Shown: positions 1 through 12,050, counted from the stretch's first letter. The stretch is 64,000 nt of DNA from Tanypteryx hageni (GCA_028673005.1 CM054113.1:206451504-206515503), one strand, 5' to 3'. Numbers and translations are program-made. Notes: a model not told the origin generated them from the sequence alone.

Positions 1-904
1 GCGATGTGTGTGGCACACTCCAACAGGATAATTAATAGGAGTTAACACAGGGCACATTTAGTCTCGAAACAATTATTTGTTTTAGATCATACCTATTTAA
101 TTTTACAAATTAAGTTTATCTAAACTTTATATTTAACTGTGATCATAATATTTTAACTGTAACCATAATATTTTCTGTAAATGTTGCCATATACGGATTT
201 ATTCACCGCTAGAAATAATGCATGACTTGGCCCTTCCTGAATGCCTAGTGAACCAAAATACTTTTTTCCTGAAAAATCTTCTAAAAAAATGGGATGCGTC
301 TTATAGCCCAAAAAATATGGTAGTTCATTTTTTATTTTAAAAAATCTAATTATCATTTTATCTGACATTTTGAAGAAATAAGCATGCAATAAAATCTCAT
401 TACAATGTTCTTCAAAATTATGTATTTTTCAGAATAACATACTTCCTGTAAATCCCCACCAAATATGACATAAATAATGTAAAAATATTTCAGTTTAACT
501 TATTTCAATATAATACACTTTTCTGTATTATGTACAAAATTGCATGGTCCCGAAATAATACGATTTCACTGTAATGTATTTTTTGTTCCAAGGAAACCTT
601 CAATTCAACATATTGTTGAAATATTTAGTAAATCAGGATCTGTTATCCTGCCAAAACAGAATTATCCCTAGAGAACAGTGAGTGATGAGATGTTAAATGA
701 AATCTGAGTCAATCACTTGTAGTCCAAAGATATCTGCTGGATGATTAGCTAAACAGTTCCGAGTATTGAGGGAGTCTTACAGAAGTGTATTTCGCCTTCT
801 CAGTTTGAAGTCATACAAAATAAGCATTGTCCATCAATTAACACCGCCTGACTTTGAAGATTAATCGCTTTATTAAAATTGGTTTTATATTATTTGATAA
901 TGAT
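1..904. other. AT-rich stretch, no gene recognised
   Basis: No coding region or repeat family is recognised here. A 78-codon open frame on the minus strand (153-389) has no motif I know and no splice sites that would make it a convincing exon. The stretch ends at the (GATAA)n tail of the LINE fragment that follows. Confidence 0.5.
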
Positions 905-1475
905 AAGATAAGATAAGATATTTTATTGTAGACACTCTTTGAGTATTACATTGTCAGAAAACAAAAAAATACAATAATTACAATACATTCCAGTAACAAT
1001 TCAGAAATTCTTCTGATGAATAAAAGGAATGCTCAATTAGGAACTTTTTTACATGGAATTTGAAGCTTGTAAAAGGAAGAGACCTGATACTCACTGGGAC
1101 AGTATTAAAATATTTTACTGCCCAGTAATTAGGCCCATTCCTAGCTTTAGTAAGCCTCGAATATTTAATTTCCACATTGTCCTTACATCTCGTATCATAG
1201 GAATGGATAGAGTTTACAATACAGTACTTATCCAGATTCTTGTGAATGTACATTAAACATTCAAATATAAAAAGACAAGGAAATGTCAGGATACCCAGCT
1301 CTTTAAAAGAATTTTGGCAATCATCCCTAAACCCTAGGCCTCCCAGTATTCTAATGGCTTTTCTTTGTAGACGGAAAATCTTTTTACTGATTGCAGAGTG
1401 ACCCCATGCTAAGATTGAATACAATAGTTTACAATGGAATGTTGCAAAATATGCAGCTCTATAATGTTTCAATAC
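905..1475 (-). mobile_element. Non-LTR retrotransposon 3' fragment (Jockey/CR1-like RT C-terminus)
   Basis: The minus strand encodes about 164 residues (1472-978) of the region C-terminal to the reverse transcriptase palm, including the family-typical segment SILAWGHSAISKKIFRLQRK. The palm motifs are absent, so the copy is 5' truncated, as usual for target-primed reverse transcription. Its 3' end lies at the left, where a pentamer tail appears as repeated GATAA on the plus strand near 905-920. The 5' break at about 1475 falls directly inside hAT transposase coding sequence, so this LINE inserted into, or was joined by deletion to, that hAT copy. The clade assignment is by resemblance only. 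Confidence 0.75.
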
Positions 1476-2980
1476 GCCGTGAAACGGTGTCTCTCGATAA
1501 TCGTGTGCACTTTAAATCATTGCTGAATTTTTCTGCATGCATAATAGAAACCATTTTAATCACTATAAGGAGAATTAAAGATTCTCCAATAATGTAAGGT
1601 TTCATGGATTTTCCTATTAACTGAGAAACTTCGAATGATGCCCTCATTGCTTTTTGCGGAACTTCACAATGTTTTGTTATGAAAGATTTTTGAACTTTGA
1701 TCCTGTCAGCCTGACTTTTGAAGAAGCATTCTTCTTTATTAATCAGGTCGGGATGTTTTGTTTCTAAGTTTCTCTCCAATTTTGCAGGTTTCTTGCTTTC
1801 ATTGGCTGATTTTTCAGAACATATTACGCATTCTGGACGTTGTTCATCATTAATGACAATATACGTGAAACCGAACTATATATATTCATTCTAACATTTT
1901 CTGATTCTTTTGTATGTTGTTGAAAATGAGTGGTTTTCATTGCTGTTACTAACTTGTACACTGGGTGAAAATTCCGATTTCAAATTTTCGCTCGATATAT
2001 TGTTTAATTTTCTAGCTTTTCTCCCATCAATAGCCTCGTTGTTTTCATTTTCAGAAGTAACCGATCGCTTCGTCCCATTCCTAATTAACCACTTGTCCAT
2101 CCCAATGAAATCCTTTTTAATTATTAATATAAACATGAATTTGCAAAATATAAAAAACATAAAAACGGAAAAAGATGTGAAGGTAGAAGAGCATCATATG
2201 TATTTTTATTGCTCCATCATTATCGACAGCCACCAAAATTGAATTTAAAACCTTTTTATAAATATATTATCATTATATTTCGGACATGAAAAATAACATC
2301 GAAGTAAAGTGAATGCGGTTTATTAAAACGGAAAATTATTTTTTGAGTAATTGTAAATATTTATAGATGCTATGTGTTACATATAATTTAACAATAAATA
2401 CCTAAACCTTTATAATTATATAATTATTAAATACATAAATTCTGGTGGACTCTTTTATACACTTTTTACTCTTAATTTACTACATTTGCACTCTTCTTCG
2501 GCTATGGAGGTTTGGTAACTCTATGACTAGATTATAATTTCTACTCCAATCTTTGATTATTAAACTCTAATTTCTGGTTAGTGACTTTTTATTATTAAGT
2601 TCGAGTTTTCTCCCATTTCTCAATCAATTATTTCTCATTCAGAGTTATTATTTCGAGCCTATTACCCTTTTTAACTATAGATATATTTTGTTGTTGTTGT
2701 CTCTTTATTGTTATTGTTTTTTAAAATATAATATTTCATCGACAAAGAAAGCATCTGAGGATTAGTTACATTCCAGATCGGTTGGGACAGATTTTTATTG
2801 TAGCTATTAAGAAGAGCTCTCCGAATTGCTTCTAGATGTTAAATGTTTTTTGATGTGTGAATTTCTAATATATTTTCGCTGAAAACATTCATCCTTAATT
2901 TCTTCAGGGTTTATTTTTAATTCTCGAACTTTTTGCGACCTCCAGAATTTATTTCGCGACCCCTAGTTTGCACACCATTG
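1476..2980 (-). pseudogene. hAT transposon, ZBED/SCAND3-like transposase N-terminus
   Basis: Minus-strand remains of a hAT transposase of the type often annotated as ZBED5, SCAND3 or GTF2IRD2-like. The start is near 2100 (MDKWLIRNGTKR), followed by an acidic stretch. A BED-type zinc finger follows near 1860-1740, with the CVIC pair and a C-terminal KHP; one expected His is Asn (LERN). Next comes the conserved helix region ending SRDTVSRRIE at about 1480. An in-frame stop separates the N-terminus from the finger. The catalytic DDE core is missing because a LINE fragment abuts at 1475. A hAT-like terminus reading CAATGGTGTGCAAACTAG on the minus strand ends at 2980 and marks the 5' edge. The copy is dead. 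Confidence 0.8.
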
Positions 2981-3304
2981 CCTTATTCAGTACGACGGTT
3001 GTTTCTACTGTGATGACAACCCAAGGTGGGTAGATATTATTAATCCATTCAAGGGTAGAGACAGGATACAGTACACTGAGTAAATTGTTTTGTCTGCTTC
3101 CTTTGTCTTTAAACCATGGTAGCAATGTATTTGTCCAAAAAACAATGGTACGAAGGCTCTAAAAATGAAAATTTTAGGAATGCTGGAATATAATGAAGCT
3201 TGTTGAATCAGAAATTCCACTTTTTCCTCCTGTTTTCATGATTTTGTGCTATTATACCATAGGAATAAGGACTGCCTTTCTTCAAGTCATTTACAGATGA
3301 AAAA
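2981..3304. other. No gene recognised
   Basis: Spacer between two hAT remnants. A 71-codon minus-strand frame (3005-3220) shows no recognisable domain. Confidence 0.4.
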
Positions 3305-3602
3305 ATATTATTTTGGGATCTCATAATTGATGCTATAATTCTTAAGGAATGAATAAGGATTGTCTCTATTTGATGCATTGTGTTTACAAATACAACGATG
3401 AATACTTACCATTTGGAAAATTTGGAAATAATCAGCAACCACAATGTGTACTTTGTTATGAATTGTTAGCGAACGTGTGTTTGAAATCAGCCAAACTACA
3501 TAGAAAAATTTTGTGTCTATGGCATCCAATGAACTTGGGGGTCTACGAGAATTCTTTCCTATCAAAAGGGGTTCTTACGTTACTCAAGTTTGAGAACCAC
3601 TG
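3305..3602 (+). mobile_element. hAT (ZBED-type) deletion derivative
   Basis: The plus strand at about 3385-3540 encodes a degraded BED-finger block, YNDEYLPFG followed by a CVLC pair and KLHR, homologous to the finger of the hAT copy at 1.5-2.2 kb. Almost immediately after it comes a hAT terminus, TCAAGTTTGAGAACCACTG, ending at 3602. The transposase body is therefore deleted, leaving an N-terminal scrap joined to the right end. The left end was not located. Confidence 0.6.
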
Positions 3603-5211
3603 CTATAGACCCTCATAAATGCGAGGGGGCAGAAGGTTTGCCTAAGGCAAAAAATACCCATGCACTGGCCCTAGCAGTGGCAGAAAACGAGTGGAGTGTG
3701 CATGCATCGCCAAAGACATGCCACAGAAATCATGCAGGAGGCAACTATCATTGGACGTGTCAAGGCATGGCAACATACCCATAGCATGGCATAGTGCCTG
3801 GTGTATGAAACTAGCTACCTGCTGCAGGCAAGCAATGCATAGACATACCTAGCGAGGTATAGCATAGCGTGGCGCAGCTTTTGGTGTGTGGCGGCCTTAA
3901 GGTGAGCCTGCCTGTAATATGGTGCTCAAACCATAAAGCATGGGTTACTCAGTGTATTAATCAAGATTGGTTTGGTCCCAATTTTTTCTCAGATGTTAAA
4001 TGGTATTGTGAGAGTCACAGCCTTCAAAAGAAAGCCCTGTGACTACTCCACAGTACCCCTGGTCATCCAATCAACCTCGAGTACCTTAACAACAGAAATA
4101 AAAAATCAAGTCTTGTTCCTTCCTCTTACATATTGGATGTTGCATTGGGAGTACATTAATATTTTTGGAATATGTTATTGTAAAAAATGAGTAAAATTAT
4201 CTCAAATAGTTTATTTTAGAAACATTGTTCATTGTTATCTAAGGAATTTATCTATGATGAATAGCAAAGACATAGGTACTGTATCAGGTTGCTCTTTTTA
4301 ACTCATCTTAATCTAATCTTAGTCTTGGTATTTCTTTCCAGCAAGGATAAAGACTGAATGCAAATTCTATAATTCTAAATTGATTTCCCATTCCATACTT
4401 CTTAGAATAGTTTAGTGTGATATTATAGACCTAATTTAATCAAAGAAATTCAAAATGGTTATAGGTTCAAAAAATACCCACTCTATTGCTTGGAATTATT
4501 TGCCTTCAGCTAAATAAACTGCAATTAGCAGATTTTGGTTGTAGAGTAATATTTCAGAGAAAAAAATATCAAATAAATGCACACTTAGGCATAGCTGGCT
4601 CAAGGCACTCTGCCACCCCAACCAAATCTTTAATGTGGTACCCCCAAAGAAAAATGCATATTAGATATTGATTGGAAAATAAATAAATAGCAATAAATAA
4701 ATAGCAAGGGCTTGTTTAAGTTTCTCCATTGGTATTGACTATATGGAACCAAAATAGCAATTAAAATGCCAGGAAAACTGTACCCATCCATCTTGTTTCC
4801 ATTTCAATCAGGATTTGATGAATTGCTAAGGGCTTATGTTTTGTCCAATAGTATTGTTAAGAAGTGCCAGTTCCCTATATCATTTGCCAATAGAATGATG
4901 ACACTTGCAGACACATTTTAGCAGTCTTACACTATGCAATAACCTCCTGATCCCTCGATTTGCAACCTAACAAGAAAAAAATCAATTTAAAATACATATT
5001 TATAAAATTAAATAATAGCACCCCCAAAATGTCTGTGCCCCAAATGGTTACTTGTACTGCTTGAGTGGTTCAGCCAGCCATACATTTAGGAGTGAAAGAA
5101 GTTTTAAGGTAGTGGTCTCTTCAAATTAATATTTGATATGCCCAGTCATATTCTCTCATTACTCAGAGCAACTTCTGCATAATATTCTTTGCTAATGCAC
5201 TTTCTTTTTAG
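3603..5211. other. Unannotated repeats and intron-like DNA upstream of terminal exon
   Basis: About 3605-3900 is richer in GC than its surroundings and dense in imperfect copies of GCAT-containing words, suggesting a decayed tandem repeat. The rest is AT-rich with no recognisable coding sequence. It could be the last intron of the gene whose terminal exon begins at 5212. Confidence 0.4.
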
Positions 5212-5452
5212 GGGTGATGAAAGGCTAGCTTTTTATGAAGAAGCAATTTATGCATCTGAAGAAGATTTAAGTTCTAAGAATATGTGTATTGGTATCTTAG
5301 GAAGAAGGAGGGATGAATTTAGTTTGATTTTGGAAGAATTAGGAGATGAAAATAATACCAACACAAAAGCAACAGTTATTTCAGACAAAAGGCGAGACAC
5401 AAAAAGAGACAGTCTAAGAATTCTGAAAATCCCACCTCGTGAGAAAAAGTAA
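5212..5452 (+). CDS. Terminal coding exon of an unidentified host gene
   Basis: An open frame enters at GGTGATGAAAGG and runs 79 codons to TAA at 5450-5452. It is preceded by a good 3' splice site, a T-rich tract ending TTTCTTTTTAG at 5211. The exon begins in the third codon position. The product is charged (GDERLAFYEEAIYASEED at its start, basic PPREKK at its end), with no membrane segment or recognised domain. AATAAA occurs about 80 bp after the stop and could be the polyadenylation signal. Upstream exons were not found in the window. The frame is not a known transposon protein, which together with the splice and poly(A) context favours a host gene. Confidence 0.6.
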
Positions 5453-6178
5453 TTAGTATCAAGACTTCAAGTCAAATATTACTCATAGAATCATGCATAA
5501 ATCAACTAAAAATATCTGTAACTATGGAAGAATAAAAAGTAATTTGAGCATGAATTTGTTGATTTGTATCAATGGCATTAAAGTATAATTGAAGTTTATT
5601 TGTTTGAAATTAGCTACTGACCTGAGCTACTAAATGTGGAAATTATGGAATTGATTTCACTAGAAGTCATTAATTCTATATTACTCCCTCTAAATGTATC
5701 AAAATCGGAAATAGGTATGTAATTCATCCTCTTGCGCAGACGTTTTGTACTTTGCAGACGAAGATATTTCTTGCAGTAAATTGGGATTGTTTGAAAGCAA
5801 ATTGTAAAAGTCGTTGCACAAATGTTCCCGAAAATGAGCTTTTGTCACTATCACTGCTTTGATGTTTCCAATGAGGAAACGGTTCTTTTCGTATGTCCAC
5901 AGAGCATTTGTGATAGAAAACATTTATTATAGCTGAGCTTGTACCGTGCAAGGTGAAAGAATTTTGCTTTTACTGATATTCGTAACATGGTGGTATTTAT
6001 CGAAAAGCTCGTTTACGTCTATTACTTTCATGATATGTGTGGGATTAATTTTTCATGTAACTTTGTACATTAAATGGCACTCTTGGAAAAAACGGGACAA
6101 TTGGCGTCCCGTTTTAACTTTATCGGGACAATAGAACACTTAACAAAAAACGGGACATATGGTCACCATAGCCTAATG
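5453..6178. other. No gene; decayed repeat with CGGGACA words
   Basis: A 74-codon minus-strand frame at 5699-5923 (NDFYNLLSNNPNLLQEI) resembles decayed transposase-type sequence but I could not assign it. At 6088-6170 CGGGACA and its complement recur, ending CGGGACATATGGTCACCAT, which looks like the terminus of a dispersed repeat. Confidence 0.4.
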
Positions 6179-6484
6179 CAGTGGTGTCCAAACTATGGCC
6201 TGCGGGCCAAATGCGGCTTGCGAAGAGTTTTTGTGCGGCCCGCAAAGCTATGGCAAAAAGGCAATTCGAAAAAATTAACACACAAATTTATACATTTTTA
6301 TATTTTTTATAGCAAAACTTTAAATATTGATATGTTAGCCATGAAAACCTTATTTAGACTTGATTTTCACTTATATGGCACCTCAGAATACATAGAAAAC
6401 TTCCAATTTAAACTCTAATCCGGCCCACCAAAGAATTGGCAATTTCCAATGTGGCCCACCATTAGAAAAGTTTGGGCGCCACTG
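6179..6484. mobile_element. Non-autonomous hAT MITE, 306 bp, with 8-bp target duplication
   Basis: Terminal inverted repeats begin CAGTGGTGTCCAAACT on the left and end AGTTTGGGCGCCACTG on the right. Just inside both ends are GGCCCGC and GGCCCACC words. The flanking 8-mers are GCCTAATG and GTTTAATG, which match at 6 of 8 positions, a decayed hAT-type target duplication. There is no coding capacity. Confidence 0.85.
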
Positions 6485-8639
6485 GTTTAATGTACATATG
6501 CGTTATTTTTGCCACACAAATACACATGATCAATTTAGTTTTCTGTTTGAATGTATTTGTAATATTTTATAGTAATGGTAAATTATGAAATTTGGGAACA
6601 CAAAGAGGAACTCGTCCATGGATCTTTTAAAGCTATTAAAGCCAATATAAGTATTAAATCAATATTATGTGGAAAGTAGGCATCACAAGTTCCATTTTGA
6701 TTACCTTGTTAAATCCACTATTATGTTTTTTCTTACTCTAAATCCTATGTTTGTAATCTGAGAAGAAATGCAGCTGTTACTTCAACATCCAGAGTTTTTG
6801 TAAAAGTTCATAATGTTCAATGAATTTTCGTTTACCTCACGTTCTTATAAATATCGCGCATTTATTATTTCAAAGTATTTTTATTGTTTCCCAATTTGCC
6901 AATATATTCATGACTCTTTTGTCTTCTATGACCTCTGCATGAGTAGAAAAGAAAGTTTGAGATGGAAACATTATTCCCTATTATGTAAGTATGAGATTTA
7001 GGGAAATATGCTTGAGTAAGTAATATCCACTTTGTCGCACACATTGTCTTCTGGAAGGATATCCTGTTGTTCGATAACTTTCCTATTGCATTTTATTCAT
7101 TAATGGAAGTTCATCTCATTTTTTTCACCATGATTTGGTGCTCAATGGGTCCCTGGTATATGGTGGGCCCATGTGCATTGCACACTTTACATACCGAGAG
7201 TTATGCCACTGCCTGAAAACTGCTAGGTATAATGAAACAACCTATAGCGAAACCTTTTTATCCATAGGCATAATGATGAAATTAGGATTTATGTTCCTGG
7301 TGGACATTATGTGAGACATTTATACCATTTTTAGCCCAAATAATATATGATGATACAGTGCTTAACACATAGTGTGTTTAGGGATGGCTCTAGGGGCGAG
7401 CACTTGAGGCACAAGCTCAGGGTGCCGAATTTTAGGGGCGCCAAAATAAAAAAGTTAACTGTAGTTAATTCTTAAAAAATCTAATATGCCAGCCCAAAAG
7501 GGCACAATATATGTAAAAACATCACATCAGCGATGAGATGAGTTGCCAAATTTTTACTCTTTTCAACTTGTTATCACATTAAAAATTTAAAAATTAGCAT
7601 TTTTTCATTCATAGCTACAAAAACCTTTAGAAAGTAATAAAATTGATCACAAGCAACCTGACGGTATAGATGCAATTGTACCTGGTAGCCTTCCATAATG
7701 AATATTGATCTTTTTAATTATCGCTACATATGTATCGTTATGAAAGTGATTTGGCAAAGCAATTTCTTCTGAAGTGGTGATAATAATCTGATTATAATAA
7801 TATCAGTATAATAATGTGCAAAAATTTAAATAAACATTATTAAAAATTCAAATTTTGAGACAATAATTGGCAAGCCTTCAGCTTGTTGTAATCTCAGTTT
7901 CTAGTGCTGGCTATGTAAGGTGTATACCGCTCGGGCAGCATACATGCTCCACGCAATTCCCAAGACAGAGTATTTCTCACTGTGTGTGCAGTGATTGGGT
8001 GGGTATATTTTGATAAAGGAAGTACATAATATACCACATGCGACAATGCACTGAGTAATTCGGCGGACAGCCTTGGCAGGAAAACAGAAGATCGCAATTT
8101 GCTAGCTAACTCAGTGACCGGGTATGATCGAATCAGAACCACCTTAAAACTTTCAGCTCTTGAAAGTAATAGTGTTGTGCAGTCACATAATACTGGAAAG
8201 TTCCAATCTAAAAAGACTTTATGACTTTGTCATATAGAATTTATATACAAATTCATACAATGATTCTACTCGCAATTTTTTCACCAACCTCTCGAAAGTG
8301 GCTCATTGTATCATTTTAGCTTTAATCTTTATCATATTGTATCTCATTGTAGTGAATGGCAGGCCCTATGAGAGGGGGGGCCAGGAGGGCCATTCGGCCT
8401 GGGCCTCAAGCTCGAGAGAGCCTCAAATTTTAGCAATTGTTCAGGGGCGGATTTTTGCACAGGCGCCTGTGGGGTAAGCTGGGGGCCTCATCAAAAATAG
8501 GGCCTTACCAAATGTCAATTTTAGCTTAAAACCTTGTGTTCCTCTTCCTTTCTGAAAAGCTGAAGATGGGACTTCCCCTTGCTCAAAAATTCTACATTTT
8601 TCCTCAGTCATACTTGCCGTCCACGAAGCTCACTCCTAT
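6485..8639. other. Intergenic, decayed hAT termini
   Basis: No gene was recognised. GC-rich islets at 7380-7440 (GGCTCTAGGGGCGAGC, then GGGGCGCCAAAA) and 8358-8510 (two blocks, the second starting CAGGGGCGGATTTTTGCAC) resemble hAT ends, and the latter lies just upstream of the ZMYM1-like transposase remnant. I could not pair them with right ends or target duplications. Confidence 0.45.
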
Positions 8640-10233
8640 GGCATTGCTTCAAAACAAAGGCAAGAAGGTTTAATGTTAGATTTTAAAGCATTCATTGGCC
8701 AAACCTATGACATTGTATCAAATATGGCTGACAAAGGTGTTCAAGCAGTTCTGACTGAGCATTATTCAAACTGTATTTTCTTCAGCAGTGAAAACCACAT
8801 ATTAAATCTAATAGGTGATGATGCACTCAATCATGAAATGAGGCAATTGCATACTTTGGAACTGTTCAGCAAGTTTATAATTTTTTCAGAAGCAGTCAAC
8901 AAAGGTAGTAAGTTCTGAAACAACATCTTCCTATTACACTACGTGGTATTGCCAAAAGTAGGTGGTGTGCAAGGATTGGTGGTGTTAAACCAATTCAGCA
9001 GCATATGAATTCAGTGAGAAAGGCTATAAATGAGCTCAAAGTTCTCAATCTCACAGCACATGCTCGAGCTGAACTTCAGTCTATTCAGAAATACATTTAT
9101 GTCCAAATTTGAATTTATTCTAATGTCAACTTTGTGGATGAAACTACTTACACTGATCCATCAAACTAATCTAGTAATTGAAGCATTCAATGCTACACTT
9201 GGTGTTGAGAGGGATAATATTGAGCGTCTTATCAATGACATTCAACAAATTCATGAGCAATGGAATGTGATACTGGCGGAGTCCAAATCAGCAACCCACA
9301 ATATTGTCATTCTACTTGATTTTTTCGCCAGTCACAAGTTATATTGGAATTAAAATAAAAACTCCTGAACCATAAAATAATTCAGATGAGCAAACACACG
9401 CCAATAAGAAGAGAAAATGGAAAAAAAATTTAAATGATAAAAGTACTTAGTGAGTTTTTCTAGAGTTTTCCAAGCAATTGCATGTGTGTGTGTATGCTTT
9501 TCCTTTCCTTTAGGCTAGTTTTTGACAACAGGTCCCTATAGGCCATCGTCCTGCAAACTTGTATCATTTTAATTTCTTTCCATTTTCTTTTCTTACTGAT
9601 GTGTGTGTGCTCATCTGGATTATTTTATGGCTCAGGAGTCTTTATTTTAATTCCATTCTGTACACCGTAGTCTCAAAATTCTATTTTCAACAAACTACCT
9701 TCTAAATTTGATGCTGAGCAGCACTATAAGATCAATCCCTTCTTTGTCATTACTGACTCTATTCAATCAGATCTTAATCATCAAATCAAACTAATTTGTG
9801 CATTCTTTGGATTTCTTTGGCAATTCAATAGACTAAGTAAAGAGGATCTGTATTCTGCAGCAGAACAATTTCAGCAAAAGTACAAAAAGGAAATCTCAAA
9901 GGATTTCAGTGAAGAAATCATCTTCCTCAAGCATATATGTTCTGTGAACTTTAAGTTGAATTGTAAGCGAAAGGAATTGCTACAAGAAATACTCGAAGAT
10001 GTACTCTCTGTGGTGTTTCCTAATATCACAATTGCATTGCATATTTTCCTTAGTTTGCCTGCATCAGTGGCTTAATGTGAATGCACTTTCAGTATGCTGA
10101 AGCAAATTAACAATTACCACCGTTCAGCAATGGGACAAGAGCGATTGGTTGGGCTTGCAATGCTTAATATAAACTATAACATTGCATGTAATGTTGATTT
10201 TTCATCAATAATTAATAAATTTGCAGAAACATA
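8640..10233 (+). pseudogene. hAT transposase pseudogene, ZMYM1-like
   Basis: Plus-strand remains of a hAT transposase similar to those annotated as zinc finger MYM-type protein 1-like. The order is conserved. At 8673-8920 there is a block with DIVSNMADKGVQAVL and a degraded H.LNL motif (ENHILNLIG). In another frame there is an SRW.AR block (KSRWCARIGG, about 8960), then a helical middle region to 9351. After a 309-bp fold-back insertion, the C-terminal dimerisation region runs about 9700-10233 (LPASVA, then MGQERLVGLAMLNI). There are many frameshifts, and an in-frame stop sits where family members have Ser-Cys after PASVA. The protein cannot be made. The N-terminal TTF zinc finger is missing. 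Confidence 0.8.
9346..9654. mobile_element. Fold-back MITE inside the ZMYM1-like hAT
   Basis: About 80 bp at each end are inverted copies. The left starts GGAATTAAAATAAAAACTCC and the right ends GGAGTCTTTATTTTAATTCC, with further paired blocks AGATGAGCA/TGCTCATCT and AGAAAATGG/CCATTTTCT. It interrupts the hAT coding sequence between the mid region and the C-terminal domain. The flanks are ATT on both sides, possibly a 3-bp duplication, but too short to be decisive. No ORF. Confidence 0.75.
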
Positions 10234-10518
10234 AGCTAGAAAACATTTCTTAAATAAAAAAATTCAAATACCGTATTTTCTGGTCTATAACGCGCACCTT
10301 ATAGATAACGCGTAAGTGATTTTCTTCAAACCTGGTATAAATGTATAGATAACGCGCAGTAAAAAAAATCGATTTGAAACAAGCGCTTCCTGAAAAAAAT
10401 GAATCAATTAAAATTTGCTGTGGCTTTCCGTTATTCAGTTGTTTTCACTGTACACCACATGGTATTATGGAGTCTTGAATTAGCTCGGCGTCGGTATTGA
10501 AAAAGTTTTTAATTTACC

Positions 10519-10920
10519 ATGGAAAACGAAAATATGCGAAAGCGAAAATCATACACTTCGCAGTTTAAATTAGAAGTCGTAAAATTCGCCATAGAAAAAG
10601 GAAATCGTGAGGCTGGAAGAAAGTTTAACGTAGGGGAATCAAGTGTACGAGAATGGCGTAAAGGCGAATTGGTGCTGAAAAAGTTGCATCGGAAAAAACG
10701 AGCAATGCGTTTTAGAAAATGCTTTTGGCCAGAACTCGAGGAAGAATTGTATGAGTGGCTGATACGAGAAAGGGCAAAAGGCATTAGGATTTCAACAACA
10801 AGGGTCTTATTGCAAGCGAAATGCATTGCTCAAGAGATGGACATCGTGGGCTTCAAAGCGTATCCTTCCTGTGGATTCCGTTTCATGAGGAGGAACAATT
10901 TATTTTATTTTCCGTTGTAT
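10519..10920 (+). pseudogene. Pogo-family transposase, DNA-binding part only
   Basis: The frame opens with MENENMRKRKSYTSQFKLEV. Residues 10-50 form a first helix-turn-helix (KREAG-type pattern, ending VGESSVREWRK). Residues about 70-125 resemble a CENP-B-type second HTH (ELYEWLIRERAKGIRIS, then MRRNNL). These two modules bind transposon ends in Tigger/jerky/pogo proteins. The DDE domain that should follow is absent; the open frame instead runs on into the TA repeat (to 11019), giving an artificial YIYIYI tail. The first ~140 codons have no stop, so the deletion derivative looks fairly recent. Confidence 0.75.
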
Positions 10921-10943
10921 AATGCGCATGATGTTTTTTCCCG

Positions 10944-10948
<5 letters not shown>

Positions 10949-11019
<71 letters not shown>
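10949..11019. repeat. (TA)n microsatellite
   Basis: An uninterrupted TA dinucleotide tract of about 70 bp lies within the pogo-like element, directly inside its right terminal repeat. Confidence 0.95.
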
Positions 11020-11047
11020 CGCGCGCTTTATAGACCAGAAAATACGG

Positions 11048-11856
11048 TAATTTATTAGCTTATATATTTATTTATTTATCCTTTTATCCATCGAAATATC
11101 AACAATGAATGTTGAATAGAACATGCAAAAAGAAATATAAAATACGATGTTCTTGCAGGACGTTCAAGTATTACATAACCCAATTTCTCCAGTTTTTTAA
11201 AACCCTCAATTAGATCCCTCTCTCTCCTCTTGATCCTGTAACGCACAGAATTTTTCATTTTGCACTCACTTTTTTTTTAATTTCTCTAAAGGGCCATTTC
11301 AATGCTGGGTAGAAAGCACTCTAAGCAAAACATTTTTTGGATTATATCTTTTCTCTAAGAGATCAGAAGATTTTATGGAAGAGCACTCTATAGTGCAACC
11401 TTGAACCCCATACCACCAATGCAACCCGCAGTAACCATTCAGCAAACCCTGATCACCAAAATGGATTACGTAATGCTAAAATGCATCCTTATGGAAATTT
11501 TTTTAAATTTTAATATGGTAAGAGGCCTCGAAATCTAGAAGTAGCCTGGTTCTCTCAGAGGGCCTGGGGAATGGTGAACAGTTTAAAAAAATTATTTAAA
11601 AATTAATAACAATTATATTAGATATATGAATTTTGTAATAGCAATGAAAAATGTTGGTGGAGAGGAGCACTAGAACATATTTGGTGCGAATACATCTTGA
11701 GCCAGTCCTGACTATTAAAACCAAACTAACAAAATGAAATAACCTAAATTAGGTAATACATACAAAAACACTCACCTGATATGATTCTGAAGTTGAAACT
11801 ATAGTACTACATAACACTGACCAAATACAGGGTCATTCAACAGTGAATGATCTATT
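11048..11856. other. No gene recognised
   Basis: AT-rich. A 60-codon minus frame (11076-11258) is rich in basic and helical residues but unassigned. Words near 11525-11575 (GAGGCCTCG, GGGCCTGGGG) could be the far end of a hAT copy related to the GGGCCTC block at 8.4 kb. Confidence 0.35.
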
Positions 11857-12050
11857 TTGTGCCCCTTTTGGAGGGCCAAAAGGGAATTAAACACATCCCT
11901 CAAAATTTCCTCACAAGGGATTTTTAATTATCTGGAATTAAGGCTTCTAGCTTTTATGAAATTCGCAATGTTAACTGCTTCATTCGAAACTGATTCCAGT
12001 GATTGTGGCAATCGTTTCACAGCAAGTCCCTGCCAAGTGATAAGCTAGAT
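11857..12050 (-). pseudogene. hAT (ZBED-type) transposase scrap
   Basis: Read on the minus strand, this region gives LAVKRLPQSLESVSNEAVN followed by IANFIKARSLNSR, then a frame break and a KIPCEE block. This resembles the mid-transposase segment of ZBED5/SCAND3-type hAT proteins (NFIKSRPLNSRLF..LC). It is a short isolated fragment in mixed frames; the assignment is by resemblance. Confidence 0.45.

Larger units (their letters stand above)
10271..11047. mobile_element. Pogo-like element with internal deletion
   Basis: Terminal inverted repeats CCGTATTTTCTGGTCTATAA (left) and its complement (right, ending AAAATACGG) are flanked by TA on both sides, the duplication expected for the Tc1/mariner/pogo superfamily. 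A transposase N-terminus is kept but the catalytic half is gone. A TA tract of about 70 bp lies next to the right terminus, either at the deletion point or as an expanded microsatellite. Confidence 0.85.

Noticed and set aside
153..389. 78-codon minus frame near the window start as a gene
   Set aside because: No motif, no clear splice sites and a composition like the AT-rich background.
8360..11710. A complete hAT element from CAGGCCCTATGAGAG to GCCAGTCCTG
   Set aside because: The ends are only weakly inverted and the flanking 8-mers (GTGAATGG and ACTATTAA) do not match.
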